NCBI GenBank assembly: GCA_002430835.1
Contig: DJDA01000133.1
Span: 1-6,215 of the forward strand
Direction of reading: 5' to 3'
DNA length: 6,215 bases
DNA from: Brevundimonas sp. UBA5936
Lineage (GTDB): Bacteria; Pseudomonadota; Alphaproteobacteria; Caulobacterales; Caulobacteraceae
Below are positions 1-6,179 of this stretch, piece by piece. Each line of letters begins with the position of its first letter. Position 1 is the first letter of the stretch. Made by a program: the position numbers and the translations under genes. The notes under the pieces are model-generated. The model searched no databases. It was not told where the DNA came from and saw nothing but the letters and a program-made list of their open reading frames with translations.

Positions 1-24
1 GCAGCATGAACGGTGCTTTGAAAT

Positions 25-55
25 GCGGCGCCAGGTCAAGCCTGACCGGCGCCGC
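25..55 (-). terminator. GC-rich hairpin after tipN, probable terminator
   Basis: A near-perfect inverted repeat starts about 26 bases beyond the tipN stop. The arms 25-32 plus 34-38 pair with 43-55, with one bulged A at position 33 and a four-base loop (39-42), giving about 13 base pairs that are mostly G-C. Read leftward it is followed by ATTTC rather than a clean run of T, so it is a weak or atypical intrinsic terminator. Its position directly behind a long gene is the main support. It could also act as an mRNA 3' end stabiliser. Confidence 0.55.
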
Positions 56-81
56 GATGACGTGATGGAAAGGCGAGACGG

Positions 82-2706
82 TCAGCTCAGGTCGCCTACG
101 GCGGCGTCCAGCAGCATGAAGGCGCGGCCCTCGTCGGTCGCCAGCCGCATCTGCACATCCTCGGCGTCGCCGCGTTCCGCCTGAAGCTTCAGCCCATGGG
201 CGAAGGCGCGGACATAGGCCTCGGCGTCGGCGCGCAGGGCGGCGTCGCTCAGCACCCGGCAAGAGACGCTGCGGACGGCGGCCGGCGCCACGCGGCGGAC
301 GATCTGGCGCGCCCGCGCCGGGTCGTGACCGGCGAAGGCCTGCGCGGCCTCCTCCACACGGGGGCGGGGCAGCAGGGCGTTGGGATCCACGCCCATGCGC
401 CGGATGGCCGAGGTGACTCGCCCGGCCAGGGCGTCGATCTCTTCGGGCGTGCCGATGGCGGCGTTCAGCTCCAACGGGGCGGCAGGCTCGGCCGGCGCCG
501 GTTCCGGCTGGACCAGATCGCGCCAACTGAGGGCGTCGCCGATCCGCGTCGGTTCGGCGCGGGGCGTCTCAGGCGTTTGGGGTGAGGCCTGGGCCGGAGC
601 CGTAGGGATAGGCTCGATCTCGGATTCGACCGGGTGCTCAGGGCGCATTCGACCCCGCAGGCCAAGACCCGAAGCCAGGCCGGACGCGAGACCGGGCGCA
701 GAAACCGGCCGCTTGGGCTCGGGCGCCGGTTCGACTTCGCGCGGAGCGGGGACGGTCGGGCGGCGGCGCGGCTGGCCGCCCTCGGCGGAGACGGCGCCCA
801 TCAGACGCACAGCCTCGGTCAGCATTTCATAGTTGCGACGCACGCGATCCTGAAACCCGGCGTCTAGCGCCTCGGTGTCCTGGGCCGCCTTGCGCGAGGC
901 GGCGGTCAGGGCGCTCAGACCTTCCTCGACGCTGAGGCGCACGGATTCAACGCGGGCGCGGGCTTCCTCGGGCAGGCGGGCGGCGCGCTGGTCCATCTCG
1001 GCGACGGCCTGTTCGACCGAGGTCAGGGCGTCCGTGACCTGAACCAGGGTGGTCTGCAGGCTGTCGACCAGTTTCTGGCCGGTCAGGTCCACCATGTCGG
1101 CCGTCTGGGCGACGATGCGGCGGGCGCCATCGATGCGGGCCTCGGCGGCTTCATCCGCCTTCTGGGCAGCGTCGAACAGGGATTCGCCCAGGCGGTCGGC
1201 GCGAATCTGGGCCTGTTCGATCGCGGCCTGAGCGGCGGCGCGTTGTTCGTCGGCCGTGGCCTGAAGCGCCTCCAGCGAGCGGCGCGTCTCCTCGACCAGC
1301 AGGTCGCGGGATTCGGCGGCCAGGCTTTCAAAGCGGTCCAGCGACAGCTTGGTGGCGTGGTCGAAGCCGTCAGCCTCGCGCTGGGACATCTCCACCAGGG
1401 CCTTGAACTGGTCGACCACGGCCTCGACCTGGGCCTTGATGGCGGCGGCGGCTTCGTCTCCACGTAGATTGATGTCGTCGGCGGCGGTGCGAGTCTGCGA
1501 CAGATGATCCAGAAGCTGGGCGCGCTGGCTCTCGATCTGAGCCGAGAAGTCTTCCTGATCGGTGCGCAGGGCGTAGGCGGCCGTGACCAGGGCGGCGCGT
1601 TGCTGGCCTAGGCCCTCCTCGACGGATTGAATCTGTTCGGCGACGCCGGAGCCGGCGGTCTCCAGCCGCAGGGTCTGGCGGGCCAGATCGTCAGAGGCGG
1701 CGCGGGCGGCTTCCTGGGCTTCGTTGGCGGCGGCGGCCAGGTCGGCGGCGCGGGCGGCCAGGGCGGCCTCGGCCTCACGCAACTGGGTCTGGGCCAGGTC
1801 GGAGGCGTCGGCCACCATGCGCGACTGACGCTCGACCGTTTCGACAACCGCCGAAGCCTGGCCTTCCAGCTTGCCGCCCAGGACGCCCATCTGCTCGCGT
1901 TCGTGCGACAGTTGTTCGGCGAGACGGCGCGCCGTGCCCCCGGCCAGTTCGGCGGCCTCGTTGAGCAGGTTGGATTCCTTGGTCAGGGCCTCGCGCAGCG
2001 ACGCCAGGTCGTCGCGGGCGCGTTCGGCCGATTGCGCGGCGCGATCGATGTCTTCACGCAGGGTGTTCAGCACATGCCCAGCCTGATTGGCGGCCAGAGC
2101 CGTCGGTCCGACCAGGGCGTCAGCCATTTCACGCGCGCGCTTCGTCTCCTGGGCCAGGCCCGCGCCCTGGCGCACGGCATGGGCCAGCAGGATGGACAGG
2201 CCGACCGGCGCCAGCAGGATCAGGGCGTAGACCGCCAGGCGCAGCGGATCGATCTCCATCATCCCCGAACCCAGTTCATAGGCGAACCAGGATGCGAGGC
2301 CGCCGACCCACAGGGCGGAGGCCAGGCCGGCGATCAGATAGGCGTTGGCCGCGCCGTTGGACGTCGCCGTCTTGCCCTTGCGCTTGCTGGACGTCTTGGC
2401 CGGGGGCGAAGCGGGCGTGACGGTGGCAGGCGGAGCGTCAGCGGATTCAGCGAAAGGCGACAGGGCGCGCGCGGCCTTTTCGGCCTCGGCCGCGCGTTCC
2501 TCGGCCAAGGCCTGTTGTTCGGCCAGGCGGCGGCGCTGACGTTCGGACATGGGGCGTTGCGGCGCGTCGGGCAGCGGCTCCAGACCGGCTTCAGGCGTCG
2601 CTTCGTCGAGGGCATCGGTCGCTTCGGACGTGACCGAGGGCTCCGTCTCTGGAGAGGCGGGTTCGGAGTCGGTCAGGTTGAGCGGCGGCCGATGGCGGGA
2701 TTTCAT
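82..2706 (-). CDS. tipN: TipN-like polarity landmark (birth-scar) membrane protein
   Basis: This 874-aa protein has the architecture of Caulobacter TipN (roughly 880 aa), which marks the new pole after division and helps orient the flagellum site and chromosome segregation through ParA. Visible regions: a disordered acidic/Pro-rich N-terminus (1-105) containing a charged helix (about 54-80); a basic patch SKRKGK (107-112) before TM1 (about 122-143); an 11-residue loop; TM2 (about 155-177); and a very long Ala/Glu/Arg/Gln-rich coiled coil (about 185-640). These are followed by a Pro-rich linker (645-748) with a GLAS repeat and a conserved-looking C-terminal domain (750-874). The basic patch predicts that both ends are cytoplasmic. 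The start at 2706 is the first ATG of the open frame, preceded by a weak GAGA ribosome site 9 bases away. The assignment rests on architecture and recalled family features, not alignment. The alternative is an unrelated coiled-coil inner-membrane protein. Confidence 0.78.
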   Translation of the reverse strand: MKSRHRPPLNLTDSEPASPETEPSVTSEATDALDEATPEAGLEPLPDAPQRPMSERQRRRLAEQQALAEERAAEAEKAARALSPFAESADAPPATVTPASPPAKTSSKRKGKTATSNGAANAYLIAGLASALWVGGLASWFAYELGSGMMEIDPLRLAVYALILLAPVGLSILLAHAVRQGAGLAQETKRAREMADALVGPTALAANQAGHVLNTLREDIDRAAQSAERARDDLASLREALTKESNLLNEAAELAGGTARRLAEQLSHEREQMGVLGGKLEGQASAVVETVERQSRMVADASDLAQTQLREAEAALAARAADLAAAANEAQEAARAASDDLARQTLRLETAGSGVAEQIQSVEEGLGQQRAALVTAAYALRTDQEDFSAQIESQRAQLLDHLSQTRTAADDINLRGDEAAAAIKAQVEAVVDQFKALVEMSQREADGFDHATKLSLDRFESLAAESRDLLVEETRRSLEALQATADEQRAAAQAAIEQAQIRADRLGESLFDAAQKADEAAEARIDGARRIVAQTADMVDLTGQKLVDSLQTTLVQVTDALTSVEQAVAEMDQRAARLPEEARARVESVRLSVEEGLSALTAASRKAAQDTEALDAGFQDRVRRNYEMLTEAVRLMGAVSAEGGQPRRRPTVPAPREVEPAPEPKRPVSAPGLASGLASGLGLRGRMRPEHPVESEIEPIPTAPAQASPQTPETPRAEPTRIGDALSWRDLVQPEPAPAEPAAPLELNAAIGTPEEIDALAGRVTSAIRRMGVDPNALLPRPRVEEAAQAFAGHDPARARQIVRRVAPAAVRSVSCRVLSDAALRADAEAYVRAFAHGLKLQAERGDAEDVQMRLATDEGRAFMLLDAAVGDLS
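658..693 (-). repeat. GLAS-GLAS-GLGL peptide repeat in the TipN linker
   Basis: Residues 672-683 of the TipN-like protein read GLAS GLAS GLGL, inside the Pro-rich linker between the coiled coil and the C-terminal domain. The first two units use different codons at all four positions (GGT CTC GCG TCC against GGC CTG GCT TCG). The repeat is therefore kept at the peptide level rather than being a fresh DNA duplication. It is directly followed by a basic stretch, LRGRMRPE. Its function is unknown; a flexible hinge or a short binding motif is possible. Confidence 0.6.
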
Positions 2707-2718
2707 GGGCGTCGGTCT

Positions 2719-2731
2719 CGATCACTGATCG
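2719..2731. promoter_or_regulatory. 13-bp palindrome CGATCA-C-TGATCG in the tipN leader
   Basis: This is a perfect inverted repeat of two 6-base arms around one central base, ending 12 bases upstream of the tipN ATG and touching its weak GAGA ribosome site. It could be an operator half of a pair with the GATCA/TGATC palindrome at 2830-2842. In the mRNA it could form a 5-bp hairpin that limits ribosome access. No regulator is recognised. Confidence 0.3.
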
Positions 2732-2805
2732 CCAGCGAAGGCGGCGAAGGGCGCAAGGCACGGACCCTAACGGCTGGATCGTAAGGCGAAAAGGCTCGAG
2801 CGCGG

Positions 2806-2835
2806 ATTAGATCGCCGTTTGCCGACGCGGATCAG
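2806..2835 (-). promoter_or_regulatory. Candidate tipN promoter
   Basis: Read leftward, a -10-like TCTAAT (2806-2811, five of six matches to TATAAT) lies 18 bases from a weak -35-like CTGATC (2830-2835, three of six to TTGACA). Transcription would begin near 2799, giving a leader of about 90 bases. The -35 element lies inside the palindrome at 2830-2842. No TTAA-N7-TTAA CtrA box was found here. The assignment is by eye and tentative. Confidence 0.3.
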
Positions 2836-2842
2836 CGTGATC
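2830..2842. promoter_or_regulatory. 13-bp palindrome GATCA-GCG-TGATC at the candidate tipN -35
   Basis: This is an inverted repeat of 5-base arms around GCG, located between the stop of the small upstream ORF and tipN. It shares the GATCA/TGATC arms with the palindrome at 2719-2731. Part of it also recurs directly: GGATCAGC is found at 2829-2836 and again at 2846-2853. It lacks a T-run, so it is a poor intrinsic terminator for the upstream ORF; an operator is the more natural reading. Confidence 0.3.
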
Positions 2843-2848
2843 TGTGGA

Positions 2849-3031
2849 TCAGCACGACGACGGAGCGGTCACATGGACCGTGGCGGCGGGCTTGGTGTCG
2901 CCGCAATCCTGCACCCGTTGAATCTCGCGATCCGGCTTTTGCGGCGCTTTCATATCGACGCCGAATTGCGACAACGCCACTGCGGCGAGCAGGGCGATCA
3001 AACCGGCCAGCATCTCGATCAGAGCTTGCAT
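2849..3031 (-). CDS. Small single-pass membrane protein of unknown function (60 aa)
   Basis: This is a short ORF whose product I do not recognise. It has a hydrophobic helix at about residues 4-22 (LIEMLAGLIALLAAVALSQ) and a polar tail of about 35 residues with cysteines at 43 and at the very C-terminus (60). About three quarters of codons end in G or C, in line with the neighbouring genes, whereas the overlapping frames encode Arg-rich shadow-like peptides. There is no Shine-Dalgarno sequence before the ATG, but a -35/-10 pair is placed so that transcription would begin at the ATG. It lies upstream of tipN on the same strand, 142 bases away. The helix could be a membrane anchor or an uncleaved signal; if the tail is periplasmic, the two cysteines could form a disulfide. 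It may still be a chance ORF. Confidence 0.5.
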   Translation of the reverse strand: MQALIEMLAGLIALLAAVALSQFGVDMKAPQKPDREIQRVQDCGDTKPAATVHVTAPSSC

Positions 3032-3194
3032 AATTGCAGTATGCCAGAAACATCTTCGGGCGACAATGCGGCGAACAGATGAAGCGGCGCCATTGACCCG
3101 ACTGATGCGAAAATGGAACGATCCGACCTCATCGGCGTCTGAGTGAGATCAGGAGGCCCATCCGGCCGTCACGCGAATCAGCCATTGCTGGGGT
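3032..3194. other. Divergent spacer with a stranded AGGAGG motif
   Basis: This spacer separates the leftward small ORF from the rightward PLD gene. It contains the candidate small-ORF promoter, a rightward TTGACC (3093-3098) without a convincing -10 partner, and a consensus ribosome-binding sequence AGGAGG at 3151-3156. That motif has no ATG, GTG or TTG at normal spacing and lies 38 bases before the PLD start. The PLD frame is open back to the TGA at 3144-3146. No other structure was seen. Confidence 0.4.
3038..3066 (-). promoter_or_regulatory. Candidate promoter for the small ORF, leaderless layout
   Basis: Read leftward, TTGTCG (3061-3066, four of six to TTGACA) and CATACT (3038-3043, four of six to TATAAT) are separated by exactly 17 bases. 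Six bases separate the -10 from the ATG at 3031, so the predicted transcript would start at or next to the start codon. Leaderless mRNAs are common in Caulobacter, which makes this plausible. Confidence 0.4.
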
Positions 3195-4673
3195 ATGCGA
3201 GCAGACCAGTTCTATGAGGGCAGCCTGCTGGAGACGGCCACCGGAGCGTGGCGGTCCGCAAAGGCGCATCGGTTCGCTCCCTTGATGGAGAACAAGGCCT
3301 ATTTCGACGCCCTGGCGTCGGCGCTGCACAAGGCCGAGCGCTCCATCCTGATTCTCGGCTGGCAGTTCGATCCGCGCACGCGCCTGGACCCCGAGGGACC
3401 GCTGAACGACCGGCGCGCCGAGATCGGGCATCAGCTGAAGGCTCTGGTGCGTCACAAGCCTGACCTGGACGTGCGTTTGCTGATCTGGCGTTCGCCGCTG
3501 CTGATCGCGGCGTCGCAGGGCTTCTATCCACACAAGGCGCAGCGCTGGTTCCGGCGCCGCATCGTCGAGTTCCGGCTGGATGGGCCGGGGATCCTGGGCG
3601 CCTGCCACCATCAGAAGGTGGTGGTGATCGACAACCAGATCGCCTTCTGCGGCGGCGGCGACATCTCGACCGACCGCTGGGACACCGAAGAGCATTTCTC
3701 GGGCGACCCGCGTCGATGCGAGCCGACCGGCGTCATCCCGGCGCCGAGGCACGAGGTCATGTGCGTCATGGACGGCCCGGCGGCGCAGGCTCTGGGCGAA
3801 CTGGCGCGCGAGCGGTGGAGGCGCGCGACGGGCGAGGTGATCGCGCCGATCATGGCTCAATGCGCGGATTCATGGCCGGAGCGCGTGACGCCCGCGCTGA
3901 CGCAGGTGTCGGTCGGAATCTCTCGCACCGAGCCGCAGGTGCGCGGCCGTCCCGAGGTGCGCGAGAACGAGGCCCTGCATCTGGAGGCCATCCGGCGGGC
4001 GCGCTCGCTGATCTATATGGAGAACCAGTACTTCACCTCGCCCTTGCTGGCGGCGGCTCTGGCCGAGCGCCTGGCCGAGCCGGACGGGCCGGAGGTGGTG
4101 CTGGTCTCGACTGGCCGCAGCCCCAGCTGGTTTGACGGGCTGACCATGGATACCGCGCGCGCCGAAGTGCTCTACCGACTGGAGCAGGCGGACCGTCACG
4201 ATCGCTTCACCGCCTTCTATCCGGTGACGGACGAGGGTGAGCGGATCATCGTCCACGCCAAGATGACCATCGTCGACGACAAGCTGCTGAGGATCGGGTC
4301 CAGCAATCTGAACAATCGTTCGATGGGGTTGGATACGGAGTGCGACGTCTCGGTCGAGGCTGAGACGGAAGAACAGCGCGAGGTGATCCAGCGTTTCCGC
4401 CGTCACTCGCTCGGTCATTTCATCGGCGTGTCAGGCGAAGCTTTCGCCGAGGCTGAGACCCTGCTGGGTTCAGTCGGGCAGGCGATTCAGACCTTCGGCC
4501 ATGAGCGTATGAAGCCGCTGGGCGCGACCGAGCCGACGCGGGTCGAGCGAATGTTCGCCGAGTGGCAGTTCGGCGATCCGGTGTCAGCCACCGACGCCTG
4601 GCGGCCCTGGAAGCGGCTGAACCGCTCGCACCGCACCCGGCCCAGGTCAGAGGGCGGTCAGGCGCCGGGCTGA
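3195..4673 (+). CDS. Phospholipase D superfamily protein with two HKD motifs
   Basis: This 492-aa protein has both catalytic PLD motifs intact: H139-x-K141-x4-D146 followed by GGGDIS, and H354-x-K356-x4-D361 followed by GSSNLNNRS (368-376). Family enzymes use the two histidines in a covalent phosphohistidine mechanism for phosphodiester hydrolysis or transphosphatidylation. The region after HKD1 (DRWDTEEHF, then PRHEVMCVMDGPA and RW) resembles the bacterial relatives of eukaryotic PLD1/2 and cardiolipin-synthase-like proteins. I see no signal peptide or membrane segment, so the protein is probably cytosolic or peripheral at the membrane. The C-terminus (about 465-492) is basic. Likely activity is phospholipase D or cardiolipin/PG synthase; sequence alone cannot decide. 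It converges on an EEP-family gene with a 16-bp overlap, reminiscent of E. coli clsB beside ybhP. The start at 3195 is the only ATG before residue 31, but its ribosome site is poor. Confidence 0.88.
   Translation: MRADQFYEGSLLETATGAWRSAKAHRFAPLMENKAYFDALASALHKAERSILILGWQFDPRTRLDPEGPLNDRRAEIGHQLKALVRHKPDLDVRLLIWRSPLLIAASQGFYPHKAQRWFRRRIVEFRLDGPGILGACHHQKVVVIDNQIAFCGGGDISTDRWDTEEHFSGDPRRCEPTGVIPAPRHEVMCVMDGPAAQALGELARERWRRATGEVIAPIMAQCADSWPERVTPALTQVSVGISRTEPQVRGRPEVRENEALHLEAIRRARSLIYMENQYFTSPLLAAALAERLAEPDGPEVVLVSTGRSPSWFDGLTMDTARAEVLYRLEQADRHDRFTAFYPVTDEGERIIVHAKMTIVDDKLLRIGSSNLNNRSMGLDTECDVSVEAETEEQREVIQRFRRHSLGHFIGVSGEAFAEAETLLGSVGQAIQTFGHERMKPLGATEPTRVERMFAEWQFGDPVSATDAWRPWKRLNRSHRTRPRSEGGQAPG
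4658..4673. other. Convergent 3' overlap of the PLD and EEP genes
   Basis: The PLD stop (TGA, 4671-4673) and the EEP stop (TGA on the other strand, 4658-4660) cross, so the last codons of the two genes share 16 bp. There is no room for a terminator between them. Their transcripts must be complementary at their 3' ends and probably extend into each other. Confidence 0.9.
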
Positions 4674-5413
4674 CCCTTGGGCTGATCGATCTCGAAGTCG
4701 ATGATCAGCGGCAGGTGGTCCGAAGCGGCTCGCGCCAGAGGCGATGACGGCGTGTGGGCGCCGGTCACGCGGATTTCTCGGCTGACGAAGCAGTGGTCGA
4801 TGCGGATGGCGGGGAAGGTAGACGGAAAGGTCTTGATCGAGGGCTTCAGCCCCAGCCGCCGCTGGGCGTCGTCCAGCCGCCGGGTCAGGGCTTGGTAGGG
4901 GCGGGTGATGGAGGTGGCGTTGAAGTCGCCGGTCAGGATGGTCGGCCCGTCGCACATCGGATCACCCAGCCAGTCCCGGCCAATCAGGGCCGCGACCTGA
5001 AGCCGCTGCTCGCGCGGGACCAGGCCCAGGTGGGTGTTCATGATGTTGACGACCACGCCGTCGAAGTCGACCGCTGACCACAGGGCGCCGCGCGGCTCCA
5101 ATCCCTTGAGGCCGGGCAGGGTGGGCAGGGCGGCGGCGCGCACTAGCCGCTCGGGCCGGTGGGTCAGGATGGCGTCGCCGTAAAGCTCGGCCTCGACCTT
5201 CATGGCGGGATGGAACTGCACGCTCATGGCCAGGCGCTGGGCGATGGAGTCAGCCTGATCGACCCAGCCGGTGCGCGCGCGGCCGACGTCCAGCTCCTGC
5301 AGGCAGACGACATCCGGCTCATGCTCGGCGATGACGTCGGCGATGCGGTTCACGTCCAGCTTGCGGTCGACGCCGACGCAGCGATGGACGTTGTAGGTCA
5401 GAAGTCTCGGCAT
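4658..5413 (-). CDS. Endonuclease/exonuclease/phosphatase (EEP) family protein
   Basis: This 251-aa protein carries the full set of EEP (DNase I-like) metal-dependent catalytic motifs: N8 in TYNVH, E40 in CLQE, H128 in NTHLG, D163 and N165 in GDFN, D206-H207 in RIDHCF, and D232-H233 in SDHLPL. The family cleaves phosphodiester or phosphomonoester bonds in nucleic acids, phosphoinositides or sphingomyelin, so the substrate is open. There is no signal peptide or membrane helix, pointing to the cytoplasm. The size and the PLD neighbour resemble E. coli YbhP, encoded beside cardiolipin synthase ClsB, which favours a lipid-linked role over DNA repair. The start at 5413 is well supported by AAGGA at 5418-5422, four bases upstream. 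The 82-bp gap to the TPM gene (5414-5495) shows no convincing terminator, so co-transcription with that gene is possible. Confidence 0.88.
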   Translation of the reverse strand: MPRLLTYNVHRCVGVDRKLDVNRIADVIAEHEPDVVCLQELDVGRARTGWVDQADSIAQRLAMSVQFHPAMKVEAELYGDAILTHRPERLVRAAALPTLPGLKGLEPRGALWSAVDFDGVVVNIMNTHLGLVPREQRLQVAALIGRDWLGDPMCDGPTILTGDFNATSITRPYQALTRRLDDAQRRLGLKPSIKTFPSTFPAIRIDHCFVSREIRVTGAHTPSSPLARAASDHLPLIIDFEIDQPKGQPGA

Positions 5414-5417
5414 GAAT

Positions 5418-5422
5418 TCCTT
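5418..5422 (-). promoter_or_regulatory. Ribosome-binding site of the EEP gene
   Basis: AAGGA read leftward, four bases before the ATG at 5413. It is the clearest Shine-Dalgarno match for this gene and fixes its start. Confidence 0.6.
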
Positions 5423-5495
5423 GCCCGCGATCGCAGCGACTGTCGCGCCTCAATGCGGCGGTCGCGAGGCCCCGATAGCGATCCTGATAACCGGA

Positions 5496-6179
5496 CTAGA
5501 TGACAACCAGCTTGTCGGGGATCTCGTTTTCATCAGCGGGCTTGGGCGGAAAGCGTTCCGTCAGAACCTGACCGCACAGGGCGATGGCCTTTTCGAAGCC
5601 CTCGACCGGCTGGTCACGCCGCAGGGCGCCGGTCAGGGCGGCCACGGCGTCGGCCCAGACTTCGGGGCTGACGCAGGAATGGATGCCCTCGTCGGCCACC
5701 ACCTCGACCTGATGATCGGCCAGGGCGGCGAAGATCAGGACGCCGGTGCGCGCCTCGGTGACGTGCAGGCCGTGCGCCAGGAACTGCTGCATGGCGGCGC
5801 GGCGAACGCGCGTGCGGCGCAGGGCGGCGGGCGTCAGAAGTCGCCGCATGACCGGGATCAGCGACAGCAGGAAGACGGCCACGAAGACGCCGGCCTGCAC
5901 CAGTCCATAGGCCGCCAGGGCGCGCCCGATTTCGGCCGAGGCGGCGGGGGCGTGGGCGATCTCCCATCCGCCGCCGAAGGTCAGCCAGTCGCCGTTGAAG
6001 CCGAACGGGATCAGACCCAGCGGCAGCAACAGGGCCGCGGCGGCCGCCCAGCCCAGGCTGACGTCGCGATAGGACGACACCTGCCGCGCCACGACGCAGA
6101 AGATCTCGCCGGAGGTGTTCGCCTCGGCCTGGGCGATGGCCTGAGCCACCCTTGCGTGGTCGTCGTTCGTGAACTGCAT
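5496..6179 (-). CDS. TPM-domain integral membrane protein (COG3762-like)
   Basis: This 227-aa protein, counted from the ATG at 6179, belongs to the TPM family (TLP18.3/Psb32/MOLO-1). Visible parts: an N-terminal TPM start (VAQAIAQAEANTSGEIFCVV, about 11-30), two hydrophobic segments (about 44-61 and 90-111), a basic linker (RRTRVRRAA), then a second conserved half, ARTGVLIFAALADHQVEVVAD with EGIH, and the closing PPKPADENEIPDKLVVI. The TPM fold is thus split around a membrane hairpin, as in the family annotated 'TPM domain-containing membrane protein'. Its biochemical role in bacteria is not established; some TPM domains bind metal or show phosphatase activity. An ATG at 6185 would add two residues, but GGGGGGA (6185-6191) sits five bases from the 6179 ATG and favours the shorter start. 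It overlaps the preceding gene by one base (TGATG). Confidence 0.82.
   Translation of the reverse strand: MQFTNDDHARVAQAIAQAEANTSGEIFCVVARQVSSYRDVSLGWAAAAALLLPLGLIPFGFNGDWLTFGGGWEIAHAPAASAEIGRALAAYGLVQAGVFVAVFLLSLIPVMRRLLTPAALRRTRVRRAAMQQFLAHGLHVTEARTGVLIFAALADHQVEVVADEGIHSCVSPEVWADAVAALTGALRRDQPVEGFEKAIALCGQVLTERFPPKPADENEIPDKLVVI

Noticed and set aside
1627..2784. Rightward 385-aa open frame opposite tipN, Gly/Arg/Gln-rich
   Set aside because: It is the antisense shadow of an Ala-rich coiled-coil gene in GC-rich DNA; it has low-complexity composition, no recognisable domain and no ribosome site.
2764..2784. TTAC/TTAG pair considered as a CtrA box upstream of tipN
   Set aside because: The spacing is 10 rather than 7 bases and neither half is TTAA.
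2819..3082. Rightward 87-aa ORF over the small membrane-protein ORF
   Set aside because: It has no hydrophobic or domain pattern and no ribosome site, and it contradicts the better-supported leftward ORF.
3093..3121. TTGACC as a -35 box for the PLD gene
   Set aside because: No acceptable -10 at 16-18 bases, and the Caulobacter-type GCTANAWC element is matched only loosely and at too short a spacing.
3175..3179. GAATC (a GANTC site for CcrM methylation) just before the PLD gene
   Set aside because: A single five-base site is expected by chance; it cannot support a claim of cell-cycle control by itself.
3129..3860. Leftward 243-aa open frame opposite the PLD gene
   Set aside because: It lies antisense over the intact HKD1 region; the Arg/His/Gln-rich product has no domain, so it is a shadow of the real gene.
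3870..4418. Leftward 182-aa open frame opposite HKD2 of the PLD gene
   Set aside because: Antisense shadow with composition driven by the coding strand.
5436..5477. Possible terminator between the TPM and EEP genes (GCCTC/GAGGC arms)
   Set aside because: Only five base pairs around a large loop and no T-run; too weak to call.
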